Positions 46,365 to 56,065 of a stretch of 64,000 nucleotides of DNA are shown here, in pieces; position 1 is the stretch's first letter, and each line of letters begins with the position of its first letter. The stretch is from Planctomycetota bacterium (GTDB taxonomy: Bacteria > Planctomycetota > GCA-2746535), in the NCBI GenBank assembly GCA_002746535.1, contig NVWA01000029.1:22381-86380 (forward strand), given 5' to 3'. Under the pieces are notes generated by a model, which saw only the letters and a program-made list of their open reading frames with translations, did no database searches and was not told the origin of the DNA. A program made the translations under genes and the position numbers.

Positions 46365-46793
46365 CTAACGGCACATAAAATAAAAAGGGTCTATTAATTC
46401 AATCCCTTTATCGTCCCAATAATCAAACGAAATTAATTTTCCATTTTGATATTTACCTACGTGTCGTTTTATTCCATTTAGATGCCACTCAGTCCAATGA
46501 CCTGAATAATTGGTACTCTTTAGATAATCTACATCTGACAAATAATCAAAACGCTTTAAAGGTTTACCTCCTTTATTATTTTTACGAGCTTCAAACAATA
46601 CTTTTTGAGTCTTTTCTTTAGACAGCTTACTTAACATCCAAACAGGAAAATATTTAATTATATAATGATCCTGAACAATGTAATGGTGCTTGGACGTCTG
46701 AGAAGATCCATAACAGAGATGCGCAAGCGATCCTAGTAACACAACAGTTATAAAGCCACAAACAACAATAGGATTTAATAATTTCTTGACCAA
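46365..46793 (-). CDS. Short YwqK/MORN_2-family membrane-anchored protein
   Basis: 142 residues from the conserved TTG start. The N-terminal helix is 'VKKLLNPIVVCGFITVVLLG', then 'CYGSSQTSKHHYIVQDHY'. Only one or two MORN_2 units ('WTEWHLNGIKRHVGKYQNG') and a non-standard end, 'GIELIDPFYFMCR'. The usual EYYDPKG...KGKLV tail is missing, so it is truncated relative to the others. Confidence 0.65.
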   Translation of the reverse strand: MVKKLLNPIVVCGFITVVLLGSLAHLCYGSSQTSKHHYIVQDHYIIKYFPVWMLSKLSKEKTQKVLFEARKNNKGGKPLKRFDYLSDVDYLKSTNYSGHWTEWHLNGIKRHVGKYQNGKLISFDYWDDKGIELIDPFYFMCR

Positions 46794-46906
46794 GGCGATT
46801 CTCTAAAGGGGATGAAGTATTTTCACCCTACTATTAATAGAATGACGATCGAGGAATAATATTTTTAAAATTAAATGGTAATTTCTTAAATTTAGTCTGA
46901 CAACAT

Positions 46907-46981
46907 TTAATGCCCAAGAATACCAAGCACAAACACAAGAATAAAAGCAGACACAACTAATGGATTAAGAAGCTTTTTCAT
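46907..46981 (-). pseudogene. N-terminal fragment of a MORN-family gene
   Basis: MKKLLNPLVVSAFILVFVLG, then ILGH and a stop. Its ATG overlaps the stop of the gene at 46978-47619 as ATGA, so it was once the next gene of a tandem operon. Everything after the membrane helix is lost. Confidence 0.7.
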
Positions 46982-47619
46982 TTAGGAAATTGTTCCTTCT
47001 CAGTCTTGACCAATTTCCCTTTTTTAAAGCGTTCTCTTTTTAGAAAATTGTCTTTGGGGTCGTAGTATTCTTTATTAACCAATTTCCCCTTTTCAAAGAG
47101 TTCATACCTTTGTATATTGCCTTCTTTGGCGTAGTATTCTTTTTTGTTTAGGGTACCGTCTGGATTCCAACTGGTTGACAAGCCATTCAATTTGCCATTT
47201 TTGTAATTCTTTTCATACGCCTTTGCACCATTATACCACAAAGTTGACAAGCCATCTAATTTATCATCTTTGTAATTCTCTACGGACTCCTTTACACCAT
47301 TCTCATTCCAAAAGGTTGATAAGCCATCTAGTTTTCCATACTCGTAATTTTCTTCAGACTCGTTCACACCACTCTCATACCAAGTGGCCCACTCACCATT
47401 ATATAAACTTGGTAGTGGGTAAGAAAATTGATGATCTTTAAATTTAACCGCTTTATACACTAGCATCCAATCGGGCAAGTTTTCTGGCATCCAATAAGCC
47501 TGACACATATAATGGTATTTTGTTGTCTGACACGAACCGTAGCATAGATGAGCAAGACTACCTAAAAGCATGGTCACGATGAAGGCTGATATGATTAGGG
47601 GGTTTAGGAGGGGTTTCAT
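46978..47619 (-). CDS. YwqK/MORN_2-family membrane-anchored protein
   Basis: 213 residues. N-terminus 'KPLLNPLIISAFIVTMLLG', then 'CYGSCQTTKYHYM' and 'LPDWML'. Four MORN_2 units with near-identical 'KLDGLSTFWNENGVKESV' and 'KLDGLSTLWYNGAKAYEK' suggest recent internal duplication. It has two successive family tails ('KKEYYAKEGNIQRYELFEKG' and 'NKEYYDPKDNFLKRERFKKG'), as if two tails had been joined. Confidence 0.85.
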   Translation of the reverse strand: MKPLLNPLIISAFIVTMLLGSLAHLCYGSCQTTKYHYMCQAYWMPENLPDWMLVYKAVKFKDHQFSYPLPSLYNGEWATWYESGVNESEENYEYGKLDGLSTFWNENGVKESVENYKDDKLDGLSTLWYNGAKAYEKNYKNGKLNGLSTSWNPDGTLNKKEYYAKEGNIQRYELFEKGKLVNKEYYDPKDNFLKRERFKKGKLVKTEKEQFPK

Positions 47620-47659
47620 TTTGTTTTTTCTAATATATTATTTACCTTTTCATCCATAT

Positions 47660-48376
47660 TTATTGATCACTAAATAAATTCTCTTTTTGAAAATGTAACA
47701 AATAATATAAAATAATATTATTGAAGGTAATGATCACAGAAAAAAGGATGAAGAAAATACAATATTCTGTAAAACCAGCTGATAATAATTCATGTGGCAA
47801 TACCAAATCATTTATTTTTAATACGTTGAGAGAATCTTGAGAACTTAATTCAATTTTAATCCTGTTAAACGAATTGTTTAAATCGACATCTGGCACTATA
47901 TAGCCTAAAGAATATTTAATTAATATCATATGCACCAGACATATACCAGACATCCCAGAACCTATTGCTGTATTTAATCTATAACCAAATGATTTAATTT
48001 TATTAAAATGTTTACCCTGTAAATATTTTTTATCGACAAACATTATTCTTTTAAAAAGCTTGCATGTATAAATTATATTAATGATACTCATTAATATAAA
48101 CACAAAGAATACATACGGTAATTGCACAATTAAATAAGACTCAATATTAATTAAACGAGAAACATATTCGCGCACCTTCTGTTTAATTGATTCAATATCA
48201 ACATCAGAATTGCTCGTAATATTTATTATATTTTCATTAGTTGCAAAATAATGATATTTAGTCAATCCGAGCGCAGTTTCAATTATAAAATAAAATGTAA
48301 TTAAAAAGCAAATTATTGTAATGTAAAACAAGACCCTTTTCAATTTTCGTCTTGTGGACCCACCTTCTATCTTCAT
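47660..48376 (-). CDS. Four-helix membrane protein
   Basis: 238 residues with hydrophobic segments at about 14-33, 82-104, 130-150 and 200-225 and a periplasmic loop between the third and fourth. No family recognised. It lies in the MORN cluster directly behind a family leader but shows no MORN similarity. Confidence 0.6.
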   Translation of the reverse strand: MKIEGGSTRRKLKRVLFYITIICFLITFYFIIETALGLTKYHYFATNENIINITSNSDVDIESIKQKVREYVSRLINIESYLIVQLPYVFFVFILMSIINIIYTCKLFKRIMFVDKKYLQGKHFNKIKSFGYRLNTAIGSGMSGICLVHMILIKYSLGYIVPDVDLNNSFNRIKIELSSQDSLNVLKINDLVLPHELLSAGFTEYCIFFILFSVIITFNNIILYYLLHFQKENLFSDQ

Positions 48377-48483
48377 CTACCACCTTACAAATCATTAATT
48401 ATTAAAAAAATAAATATTCATGTATAAATACACAACTAGAATATAAAGAGAATGCAAAGTAATTATAAGAATGTCAATTTCTT

Positions 48484-48562
48484 AACCAAGCCAACTCTCT
48501 AAAAGCAAAGAAGCCATTATACCAAGCTTTAATTTTGGGGTAAGGGGAATTGTTATTGGTTA
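48484..48562 (-). promoter_or_regulatory. Family leader with -10-like box, copy 5
   Basis: CCCCTTACCCC, TTGGTATAATGG and AGAGAGTTGGCTTGG, with the first MORN codons (VKKL) retained before the sequence changes. It lies ~110 bases upstream of the unrelated membrane-protein gene. Confidence 0.6.
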
Positions 48563-48647
48563 TTTAAGCTATCACCTTTTAGATAATGGGTAGCTAAGTA
48601 AAGCGACATAATGAATTTTAGAATACGCACCATTATCACTTCATCCC

Positions 48648-49571
48648 TCATTTCCCCGATACATTCTCAGACTCAAGTCTCTCTATGTACGATTTTAAAA
48701 ACCTAAGATATGCTATTTTAGATAAAGATACTCTCCAGTTTTTAATAAAAGATTTGTTATGTTTATCAAAGTTTTTTATATATGATATGACCTCCTTGTT
48801 TGATTTTAAATTAGCCTTTTTGGGATCAATTATACCTTCCTTAAAAAAGTCATTAGTTAAATCTAATATATATTCTTTTTCTTCTAGATTTAACTTATTA
48901 AAACAAACATTTACATATTTTAAATCAACATAGTACCCATTATACATCATATTAATAAAGCACCTCATCCTAGGCTTCCCATCAAGATTATCTTTAATCT
49001 TCTTATAAAAGAGCTCCCCATACTCCTTGGGGTAAAATGAACAAAAAATTAAAAAGTAATCAACCAAACAATCCACCTTATACTCATCGCTAGTTTTTAA
49101 TTTTAAAATTCTATTTATCTCGTCACTTGCAATCACGAAATATTTCTTTTTATATATCTCAAGACTACAAATAATTTCAATTGGCTTCATTTCTAAAAAC
49201 CGTCTTTTAACTTGAATTATTTCATAGTATTTATCATCAATACCAGAAACCTTTTCTATAAATGAATTAAAAAAATCTAGGTCCTCTACTGAAATTAAAT
49301 AAAAAGTAAGAAAAAAATTGCCTTCATTCTTCATAAGTGCAATCATCGAATCAGCATCCCATTTATCTTTATAAAATCGTAAAACAAGATAAGCTAACAT
49401 AAAATCATTCTTTGATTTACTATATAAATCAAATACTTTCTTATCAAACTTTTTCAAAAACAATTCGTATGATAAACGATCTTTTTTATCAAGAGTATAA
49501 TCCTTTGATTTTACAATATTGAAATTACATATTGAAAAAGTTAAAGTTAACCACATCAATATTTTCATCAT
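48648..49571 (-). CDS. Secreted helical protein of unknown function
   Basis: 307 residues (or one fewer, from the second Met). Signal peptide 'MKILMWLTLTFSICNFNIVK'. The rest is charged, helical and without known motifs. A truncated family leader lies ~90 bases upstream. Confidence 0.55.
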   Translation of the reverse strand: MMKILMWLTLTFSICNFNIVKSKDYTLDKKDRLSYELFLKKFDKKVFDLYSKSKNDFMLAYLVLRFYKDKWDADSMIALMKNEGNFFLTFYLISVEDLDFFNSFIEKVSGIDDKYYEIIQVKRRFLEMKPIEIICSLEIYKKKYFVIASDEINRILKLKTSDEYKVDCLVDYFLIFCSFYPKEYGELFYKKIKDNLDGKPRMRCFINMMYNGYYVDLKYVNVCFNKLNLEEKEYILDLTNDFFKEGIIDPKKANLKSNKEVISYIKNFDKHNKSFIKNWRVSLSKIAYLRFLKSYIERLESENVSGK

Positions 49572-49659
49572 TTACTATCTCCCTTAGTCTTATCATCTCT
49601 ATCTAATTCACCACGTACTATGCCCAACATCTGGTTAATAAATGATGAGTCTACCACAA

Positions 49660-49708
49660 AAGCAAAGAAGCCATTATACCATGGTTTGATTTTGGGGTAA
49701 GGGGAATC
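49660..49708 (-). promoter_or_regulatory. Family leader with -10-like box, copy 6
   Basis: CCCCTTACCCCAAA, ATGGTATAATGGC and TTCTTTGCTTTTG. It ends before the conserved TTG start. Probably the promoter of the secreted-protein gene. Confidence 0.6.
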
Positions 49709-49858
49709 GAGTCAGATGATTAATTTGATCTTACGACCTAACGGAAGAAAACTATGATTATAATTTAAAGGTCTACACGAAATTTGAAGGTATTTTTAAA
49801 TCCTCTTGTACAATTATCATTCTAAATAAAGGGGAAATAGTAGAAAGAAAAATGCAAT

Positions 49859-50122
49859 ATGATGAAATATGAAAAAAAAATATATTTCGCACTACTAGTA
49901 ATTTATTCGTTAAAATGCATGAAGAGAGTTCTATGGGCTCCTTATAATTATCACAGTAGCCATAAACAAGACTTGTGGCTATTTACCCACTCATGGTACA
50001 CCATAGATTATTTTTATATGGCAGTGTCAATCTTGAATTACTCTCTACTTCTTGTCTTCACGGCTCTTTTTATATATTCCTTATCAAGATTCCTTTCTCC
50101 AACTGAATCAAAGAATGAGTAA
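49859..50122 (+). CDS. Small two-helix membrane protein (tentative)
   Basis: 87 residues with helices near 7-22 and 55-78. It is a plus-strand gene in a minus-strand region, with a modest purine-rich sequence upstream. No family recognised. Confidence 0.4.
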   Translation: MMKYEKKIYFALLVIYSLKCMKRVLWAPYNYHSSHKQDLWLFTHSWYTIDYFYMAVSILNYSLLLVFTALFIYSLSRFLSPTESKNE

Positions 50123-50156
50123 TTATCTAGCGGGTTTCTTGATGAGCTAAATAGAT

Positions 50157-50777
50157 TCATTCCACCACCTCAGTCTTAACCAACTTACCCTTTTCAAAGA
50201 GCTCCCTTTTTTGAAATTTGCCTTTGAGGTCGTAGTATTCTTTTATGTTTAGGGTGCCGTCTTGGTTCCAAATTATTGATAATTTCTTGCTTCCCAAATC
50301 AAACATAATGTCGGATTTTTTTGTGCCGTCTGGATACCAATGGACATGACTACCATCTTTTTTGCCATTCATATATTTCCCTGAATAAAATTGAATACCA
50401 TTAGAAAACCACAGCCGATGAAGTCCAATAGCTTTTCTATTTTCCCAAGTTCCAGAATATGATTTACTACCATTTTGATACCATTCAACCCACTCACCTT
50501 CTGGTAATCTATATGGCAGAATAACCCGACTATCTTCATAGCTAATTTGACTGTCGGGAAAAGTGGCATTACTTAGTTGCATAAAATCATTACAAGCCAA
50601 ACATGGGGTTTGAGTTTTCATTAACTTCCCAGGCACGTAATCAAGCATGTAATACGTTTGAATCATGTAATGCCACTTACTCGTCTGACAACTCCCATAC
50701 ATCAAATGGGTAAGAGAGCCAAGGAGCATGGTAACGATGAAGGCTGAAATGATTAGGGGGTTTAGGAGGGCTTTCAT
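50157..50777 (-). CDS. YwqK/MORN_2-family membrane-anchored protein
   Basis: 206 residues. 'KALLNPLIISAFIVTMLLG' and 'LMYGSCQTSKWHYM' as in the others. The middle carries MORN_2 units 'GEWVEWYQNGSKSYSGTW' and 'GSHVHWYPDGTKKSD'. Tail 'KEYYDLKGKFQKRELFEKG' followed by KLVKTEVVE. It overlaps the upstream family gene by four bases (ATGA), so the pair is co-translated. Confidence 0.85.
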   Translation of the reverse strand: MKALLNPLIISAFIVTMLLGSLTHLMYGSCQTSKWHYMIQTYYMLDYVPGKLMKTQTPCLACNDFMQLSNATFPDSQISYEDSRVILPYRLPEGEWVEWYQNGSKSYSGTWENRKAIGLHRLWFSNGIQFYSGKYMNGKKDGSHVHWYPDGTKKSDIMFDLGSKKLSIIWNQDGTLNIKEYYDLKGKFQKRELFEKGKLVKTEVVE

Positions 50778-51445
50778 TTGGACTTACTGAGTTCTTTCTT
50801 AGTGCCGTCTTGATTCCACTCTTCTTTTGAAATTAAATTACCGAATTCATATTTTTCTATTACTCTTTTATTGCCACTTTCATAGTAGTACTCTTTTGAT
50901 AATAATTTTCCTTTTTCAAAATATTCTTCCCGCTTTTTATATCCTTTATTATGCCAATATGTTTGCTTACCTTCTTTTGTATTATTCTTAAAGAAAAACT
51001 CATTTCTTTTAAGCCCATTAATGTACCACCAATTTTCTTTGCCATCTTTCATACCGATATCAAAATTAGTTTCGCTTTCTTTCTCACCATTCCTAAACCA
51101 CCGCATTAAAATTCCATCGAACTTCCCGTTTTTAAAAAATCCTGCTTCTCTCTTAATATCATCTTCATGCCAACTTAAAAATTTCCCAGATTTAATTCCA
51201 TTCTTATAATCTATTTGCCACAAATCACTTCCACCCTTAGCGAAAATAGCCGTGCCAGTAAATGTTATTAGAGTGTTCTTTTGATATACCAAGCCGTCTT
51301 TTTCTTCTAACTCTAAATTCTTTGCTATGTCCCGCACGATGACTTCTCTACTATAAGACGTCCTATTTGAATAAACTTGGAAGGAAATAAAAAGAATAGA
51401 AAGAATAAGCACAATTACGATGATATGATTAAAAAGTTTTCTCAT
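50774..51445 (-). CDS. Divergent YwqK/MORN_2-family protein
   Basis: 223 residues. A different N-terminal membrane helix ('HIIVIVLILSILFISFQVY') replaces the usual LNPL segment, and the GSCQT motif is absent. Five or six MORN_2 units follow ('GILMRWFRNGEKESETNF', 'GKENWWYINGLKRNEFFF'). It ends 'EEWNQDGTKKELSKSK'. Its start overlaps the stop of a preceding family tail. Confidence 0.75.
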   Translation of the reverse strand: MRKLFNHIIVIVLILSILFISFQVYSNRTSYSREVIVRDIAKNLELEEKDGLVYQKNTLITFTGTAIFAKGGSDLWQIDYKNGIKSGKFLSWHEDDIKREAGFFKNGKFDGILMRWFRNGEKESETNFDIGMKDGKENWWYINGLKRNEFFFKNNTKEGKQTYWHNKGYKKREEYFEKGKLLSKEYYYESGNKRVIEKYEFGNLISKEEWNQDGTKKELSKSK

Positions 51446-51482
51446 TCTTCAGTCTCAGTCTTAACCAACTTCCCCTTTTCAA
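51444..51482 (-). pseudogene. C-terminal tail fragment of a MORN-family gene
   Basis: Reads DIFEKGKLVKTETEE and a TGA that overlaps the ATG at 51445. Only the family tail is left, fused to the end region of the unrelated gene at 51495-51926. Confidence 0.65.
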
Positions 51483-51494
51483 AGATATCTGAAA

Positions 51495-51926
51495 TCAATA
51501 TTTTAATTTGACTCCAGAGTTATCATATGTATCTATATACCTATTGATATGAGCTTTACAAAAATGCAGAACAATTCTTGGGTTTGATTTTTGTGCAATT
51601 TCTTCAAGTGCGGTTTTAATAATTTTTAAACAAGTAATTTTATCGTAAAAAGAATGGGGAATTAAAATTTTTTGGATAAAATGTCTTTTATGATGGTCGC
51701 CGATGTAAGTTTGGAGTCTAATTTCTAAAAACTTTAACAATACATCATATTCAGTACCATCAACTATTAATTGAATACCTTCCATCAGAAAATGATTGTC
51801 ACAATCAGGCCATATAGCTTCAAGAAGTAAAAAATTATTATTATTTACTCTACAAAATTCAGAAATCTCTACCATTTTATCACAAAGAGAACTTGGGTTT
51901 AATTTATTAATATCATTTAATTCCAT
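51495..51926 (-). CDS. Hypothetical helical protein
   Basis: 143 residues from MELNDINKLNP (a TTG six codons upstream is possible). Soluble, HEAT-like amphipathic helices; no known family. It is followed by a MORN-family tail and preceded by the TATACT-type leader motif, so it occupies the place of a family member. Confidence 0.5.
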   Translation of the reverse strand: MELNDINKLNPSSLCDKMVEISEFCRVNNNNFLLLEAIWPDCDNHFLMEGIQLIVDGTEYDVLLKFLEIRLQTYIGDHHKRHFIQKILIPHSFYDKITCLKIIKTALEEIAQKSNPRIVLHFCKAHINRYIDTYDNSGVKLKY

Positions 51927-51968
51927 AAGCAACACCGTAAACAACTAGCTAGATTCACTCTCACTTAT

Positions 51969-51996
51969 AGTATACCAACATCCCCCACCAACTAAA
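51969..51996 (-). promoter_or_regulatory. TATACT-type leader motif, copy 1
   Basis: Minus strand: GTTGGTGGGGGATG followed by TTGGTATACTA. The same motif precedes three other genes (57.4, 59.7 and 60.4 kb). The TATACT is -10-like; the -35 is unclear. The ~200 bases beyond it, up to 52242, show nothing else. Confidence 0.55.
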
Positions 51997-52242
51997 GAGG
52001 TTGTTATAGGAGCGTGAGCTGGGTGAATTATGAGTAGAGCAGAGCTCAGTTAACTGACTCTACGGGAATTATTTAAGTTTTAATCCCCTGTATGATAGAA
52101 CTTTTAATTCAATTATTAGTTAATAATATTTTATAATTTAGTGAATTATTTATTGGTAATTTTTACTAGAATTTCTGCAATCAATACCACCCAACAACGT
52201 AAACGATCAGGTGGTTTGCTACCTTGTTACAAATGATATGAA

Positions 52243-54519
52243 TTATTTCTTCAAAATAAAATAATGGGAGCTTGCTGCGGCTGTTGGCTCTATCTTTTCA
52301 ATGTAGCCTTTTTTGATTAATTTTTTAAGATCTTTTGTGATAGTTTTGGGGGTAACATTTAAAATATCCACCAAATCGATTCGATAAACTTTTTCTAAAG
52401 ATGAGAATAAAAATTTAATTCGTTTTATTCTTTTTCCACTGGCAGATCGATGTGTTCTTAATTCACGGGCTCTTTCTAAATCGGCTTTCGATTGATCTTC
52501 TTCCGTCATTGTTGTAGCTTCTATATCAGTTTTAGATTCGATAATCTTTTCTTTTGATTCAAAAAAGTTTCTAAAATCATCCAATTCATACTCTGACTTT
52601 TCTGAATTTAAAATACGAGCAATTTCAATTTCATTTTTTAGTTCTCTCACATTGCCAGGCCAAGCATATTTTAAAAATTGATCCTTTAATTTAGAAGAAA
52701 GCTGTGGTGCCTTCCCATCATTTCTTTCTAATTTAAAATAGTGTTCAACCAAATCCAAAATGTCTTTAGGGCGCGCTCTCAATGGTGGGATTTGAATGGT
52801 AAGCTTGTTGACACGGTAAAATAAATCTTTTCTGAACTTGTTTTGATCAACCATTTGTTGAAGATTGGCATTTGTGGCAAACAATATGCGGCATTTAATA
52901 GGTCGCATTTCTGTTGCACCTACTGGTCGAACTTCATTATTTTCAAGAATACGTAATAAGGCGATTTGAAGCTGAGGGGTTATCTCGCCAAACTCATCAA
53001 GAAAAACGGTTCCTTCGCCCGCGGCTTCAAATATACCGGTTTTATTTTTATCTGCTCCAGTAAATGCACCAGCGACATGGCCAAATAATTCTGACTGTAA
53101 AATCGAATCGTTAATGGCACCGCAATTGATTGGTAAAAACTTATGATTTTTTCGCGTTGATAGTGAGTGCAAGTTTCGAGCAACCACATCTTTCCCAACG
53201 CCAGTTTCCCCTAATATTAAAATAGGAACATTTAGGGAGGCAAATTTCTTAATCTCATTGATTAATAATTTTGTTGATTTACTTGAGCCTATCATAATGG
53301 CTGTTGAATCTGTTTCGAGAACTTTAGTTTTAGCTTTTTTTTGCAAAGAAACGTTTTTGATTTTGGTTTTATTGGTGATAGGCTCTTTGAGCATTACTCT
53401 TATATGAGAAGGTGTAATATTGGGCGCTAAATTTAAAAAGTAATCTAACTTGCCCTCAGCATTATGTTTCGCACATGCATTTGATACTTCATGGAAATAT
53501 TCAGAAGCTTTTGATAGTTTGCCACAAATCAATTCGAAATACATTTGATAAAATGCCGAAAAAAAATGCCTCGAATGACCTTCAAGATATCTTTTCAATA
53601 GACGTTGACTTGATTCAATGTGTCCATTTGCTAATTCAGCAAAAAGTAAGTTTTTTTGGTTCTCTTCGAAAGGCACTAATTTATTTTGAATTAATTGTTT
53701 TATTATTCTTAGTGCTTCTGCAGCTCTGCCTTGATGCAATAGCACGAAATGTTCTAGCCAAGGCCACAATTCTTCCGTATAGCCTAATTCTTTCCAAACA
53801 GCTGAATCCCAATTATTATCAAGGAAATTCATGAAAATGATATGCTCTTTCATTAGTTGGGAATGTTCTTCTAGTTGAAGTTGGGCAAGATGCTTTTTAC
53901 TAGCTGCTAAATCACCTCGTGCGACAGCATCAACAAAACTATTGCGAAATAACTTAGGTCTTGTGTTTTCTGAATTTAATACAAAATCTTCAGTTTCTTT
54001 CCAATAACCTTCTAAAGCATAACATGAAAAAATTATATTTTGATTATATCGATCCAGATACGTATCAAACCCAGCCTCTTTATTTAATTTTAATAACATT
54101 TCTTTTACTAAATCAAATTGGCCATTATGGTGAAGTAAATAAAGAGCCTTTGTCAATACAACTCTTGATCTAATACTCTTGTGGGTGTTGTCCGTTAAAA
54201 AGCTCTCAGCTTGTAAAACCATCTTGTAATGGCCGGTATCATTAAATAATTCAAGAAAAACATTAGAAAGAAAAATAAAGAGCATTATATTTAAATCGGG
54301 CGATGGTGAATTAAATAAGTTGATACCTTTAGCTTCTAATAAAAGAGCTTTTGATTTTAATAGGATATCTTCGTTAAAAAACCGCTTCCTAGGTTGAGCA
54401 GTAAGGTCAATTATCCTGAAAATTAGTTTAGAAATTTTATCTGTAGGACATTGAGGACCATTTTCTATGGCTTTAAAAGTTTGGTCATTGTTAATCCATT
54501 GGTTTACTAAGGGGTGCAT
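52243..54519 (-). CDS. Sigma-54-dependent activator with TPR-like sensor and winged-helix C-terminus
   Basis: 758 residues. Residues 1-380 are helical TPR-like repeats instead of a receiver or GAF domain. AAA+ core: Walker A 'LGETGVGKD' near 434, GAFTGA near 485 in 'GHVAGAFTGADKNK', Walker B 'VFLDEFGEI' near 505 and R-finger region 'RKDLFYRVNKL'. The C-terminus is not Fis-like but a winged helix of the DeoR sort ('RIDLVDILNVTPKTITKDLK'). It should activate sigma-54 promoters; the divergent halogenase gene has one. Confidence 0.92.
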   Translation of the reverse strand: MHPLVNQWINNDQTFKAIENGPQCPTDKISKLIFRIIDLTAQPRKRFFNEDILLKSKALLLEAKGINLFNSPSPDLNIMLFIFLSNVFLELFNDTGHYKMVLQAESFLTDNTHKSIRSRVVLTKALYLLHHNGQFDLVKEMLLKLNKEAGFDTYLDRYNQNIIFSCYALEGYWKETEDFVLNSENTRPKLFRNSFVDAVARGDLAASKKHLAQLQLEEHSQLMKEHIIFMNFLDNNWDSAVWKELGYTEELWPWLEHFVLLHQGRAAEALRIIKQLIQNKLVPFEENQKNLLFAELANGHIESSQRLLKRYLEGHSRHFFSAFYQMYFELICGKLSKASEYFHEVSNACAKHNAEGKLDYFLNLAPNITPSHIRVMLKEPITNKTKIKNVSLQKKAKTKVLETDSTAIMIGSSKSTKLLINEIKKFASLNVPILILGETGVGKDVVARNLHSLSTRKNHKFLPINCGAINDSILQSELFGHVAGAFTGADKNKTGIFEAAGEGTVFLDEFGEITPQLQIALLRILENNEVRPVGATEMRPIKCRILFATNANLQQMVDQNKFRKDLFYRVNKLTIQIPPLRARPKDILDLVEHYFKLERNDGKAPQLSSKLKDQFLKYAWPGNVRELKNEIEIARILNSEKSEYELDDFRNFFESKEKIIESKTDIEATTMTEEDQSKADLERARELRTHRSASGKRIKRIKFLFSSLEKVYRIDLVDILNVTPKTITKDLKKLIKKGYIEKIEPTAAASSHYFILKK

Positions 54520-54566
54520 TCTTTTAATTTGCCTATTAGTAGAGTTCTTGTAAATACCTTTGTAGA

Positions 54567-54594
54567 GTAGTTTGAAGATTACTTTAAAGACTAC
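54567..54594. promoter_or_regulatory. Possible upstream activator site
   Basis: Imperfect inverted repeat with outer arms GTAGT and GACTAC around TTGAAGATTACTTTAAA, 90-120 bases upstream of the sigma-54 promoter. Its position suits an enhancer for the divergent activator. Inferred. Confidence 0.35.
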
Positions 54595-54684
54595 TTGTAA
54601 TTACTATTATAATACAAAAAGAAAAGTTATTTTTAATAAATTCATAAATATTTGAAATATAAGCACTTAAAAAAATATTTATTA

Positions 54685-54700
54685 TTGGATTCATAATTGC
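54685..54700 (+). promoter_or_regulatory. Sigma-54 (-24/-12) promoter of the halogenase-like gene
   Basis: TTGG-ATTCATAATT-GC has the invariant GG and GC exactly 10 bases apart and the TTGG...TTGC context of RpoN promoters. It lies 93 bases upstream of the flavoenzyme start and is divergent from a sigma-54 activator gene. Confidence 0.65.
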
Positions 54701-54793
54701 TTTTGCTTACTTGATTCAAGTTTTATTGTGAAAAAGACCTTCAGTGAGATATGAATATCAACATTTAAAATTATTTTTTAAAGGTGGTGAATT

Positions 54794-56053
54794 ATGCAAA
54801 ATGTTAAAAAAAGCTACGATGCGATTATTATTGGAGCAGGCCCCGCTGGATCAACTATTGCCACATTATTAGCAAAAAAAGGACAGAAGGTTCTTGTTTT
54901 AGAAAAAGAACTTTTTCCACGATTTCATATTGGAGAGTCTTTATTACCTGCTAGCAATGCCATCTGGGATCGTCTAGGCGTTAGGGAAAAATTGGATGAA
55001 TTGTTTCTGAAAAAACCAGGTGGTCGTTGGTATTATGATGACCAATTTGTTGAATCATGTTTCGGAGATTGTGATACCTTTGCTTCTTTTAAAGATGATG
55101 CCATCGCCTATTTAGTTGAAAGAGAAATTCTTGATCAAGTATTAATTGAGAATTCAATTGACAATGGGGCCGAAGTTCGATTTGAACATACGGTGACAGA
55201 CATGGTTTTTGAAAAAAATAAAAAATCAAAGATCACTGCAAAAAACCTTGTAACCAAGGAAGAGGAAACCCTTGAAGCTCGTTGTGTATTTGATTGTTCT
55301 GGTATGGGTGCTGTTATCGGTAAAAAAATGGGAATTCGTAAAAAGAACTCGCTGAATCGAATGTCCGTTTTTGCACATTTTAAAACAACCGCACAAGAAG
55401 AGCGTCTAAAAGAAAATTGGTTTGTTGGAGCTATGATCCACAATGGTTGGGTCTGGACTATCCCCATATCTAAGGATGTTATTTCTATAGGTGTGGTAGA
55501 TACTATTAAAAACTATAAGGATGCTAAGGCCAATCCTGAAAAGTTTTTGCAAGATAAGATTAGTTCTCTCCCTTATTTTAAACATGCGATCAGCGCTCAA
55601 CCTGAGAGGGTTTCTTCGGTGACCTGTATGGGTAATTTGGGTTTTACATCAACAAAATTGTGTGGTGATGGATGGGTATTAGTCGGAGATGCGGCTTTAT
55701 TTATAGACCCTTGTTATTCATCAGGCGTACACATGGCGCTTTATACGGCCCAATTAGTAGCCGACCGGTTTTTAGAGCTCCCTCATGATAAGCCGGTTAA
55801 TGAAAAAGATTATAGGAAATATGATAAAGATATTAGAAAACATGAAAAAGGGGTCATTAAACTAGTAGAGTCTTTTTATGATGCTTCCACCAATAAAAAG
55901 TTTCGTAAATGGGTGCCTGCTCATGTGACACCCACAACCTATAAGAAGTTCTGCACTGTTACAGGGGGAGATTTACACAGAAATAAATTATTTACTCATA
56001 CGGTTTTTTATATAGGTCGTTTTTTTAATAAATTTTTTCCAGATAGAGTATAG
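54794..56053 (+). CDS. FAD-dependent halogenase-like oxidoreductase
   Basis: 419 residues. FAD-binding 'IIIGAGPAGSTIATLLA' at 12-28, then 'FPRFHIGESLLPASNAI', the halogenase-type 'GES' region, and the flavin halogenase signature WxWxIP as 'NGWVWTIPI' near 217. 'WVLVGDAALFIDPCYSSGVH' is the second FAD motif. 'LFLKKPGG' could supply the Lys seen in phenol- or pyrrole-type halogenases. Geranylgeranyl-reductase-like enzymes are the alternative. Good ribosome site (AAAGGTGGTG). Expression probably depends on sigma-54. Confidence 0.85.
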   Translation: MQNVKKSYDAIIIGAGPAGSTIATLLAKKGQKVLVLEKELFPRFHIGESLLPASNAIWDRLGVREKLDELFLKKPGGRWYYDDQFVESCFGDCDTFASFKDDAIAYLVEREILDQVLIENSIDNGAEVRFEHTVTDMVFEKNKKSKITAKNLVTKEEETLEARCVFDCSGMGAVIGKKMGIRKKNSLNRMSVFAHFKTTAQEERLKENWFVGAMIHNGWVWTIPISKDVISIGVVDTIKNYKDAKANPEKFLQDKISSLPYFKHAISAQPERVSSVTCMGNLGFTSTKLCGDGWVLVGDAALFIDPCYSSGVHMALYTAQLVADRFLELPHDKPVNEKDYRKYDKDIRKHEKGVIKLVESFYDASTNKKFRKWVPAHVTPTTYKKFCTVTGGDLHRNKLFTHTVFYIGRFFNKFFPDRV

Positions 56054-56065
56054 GTCTCCGCCAAC

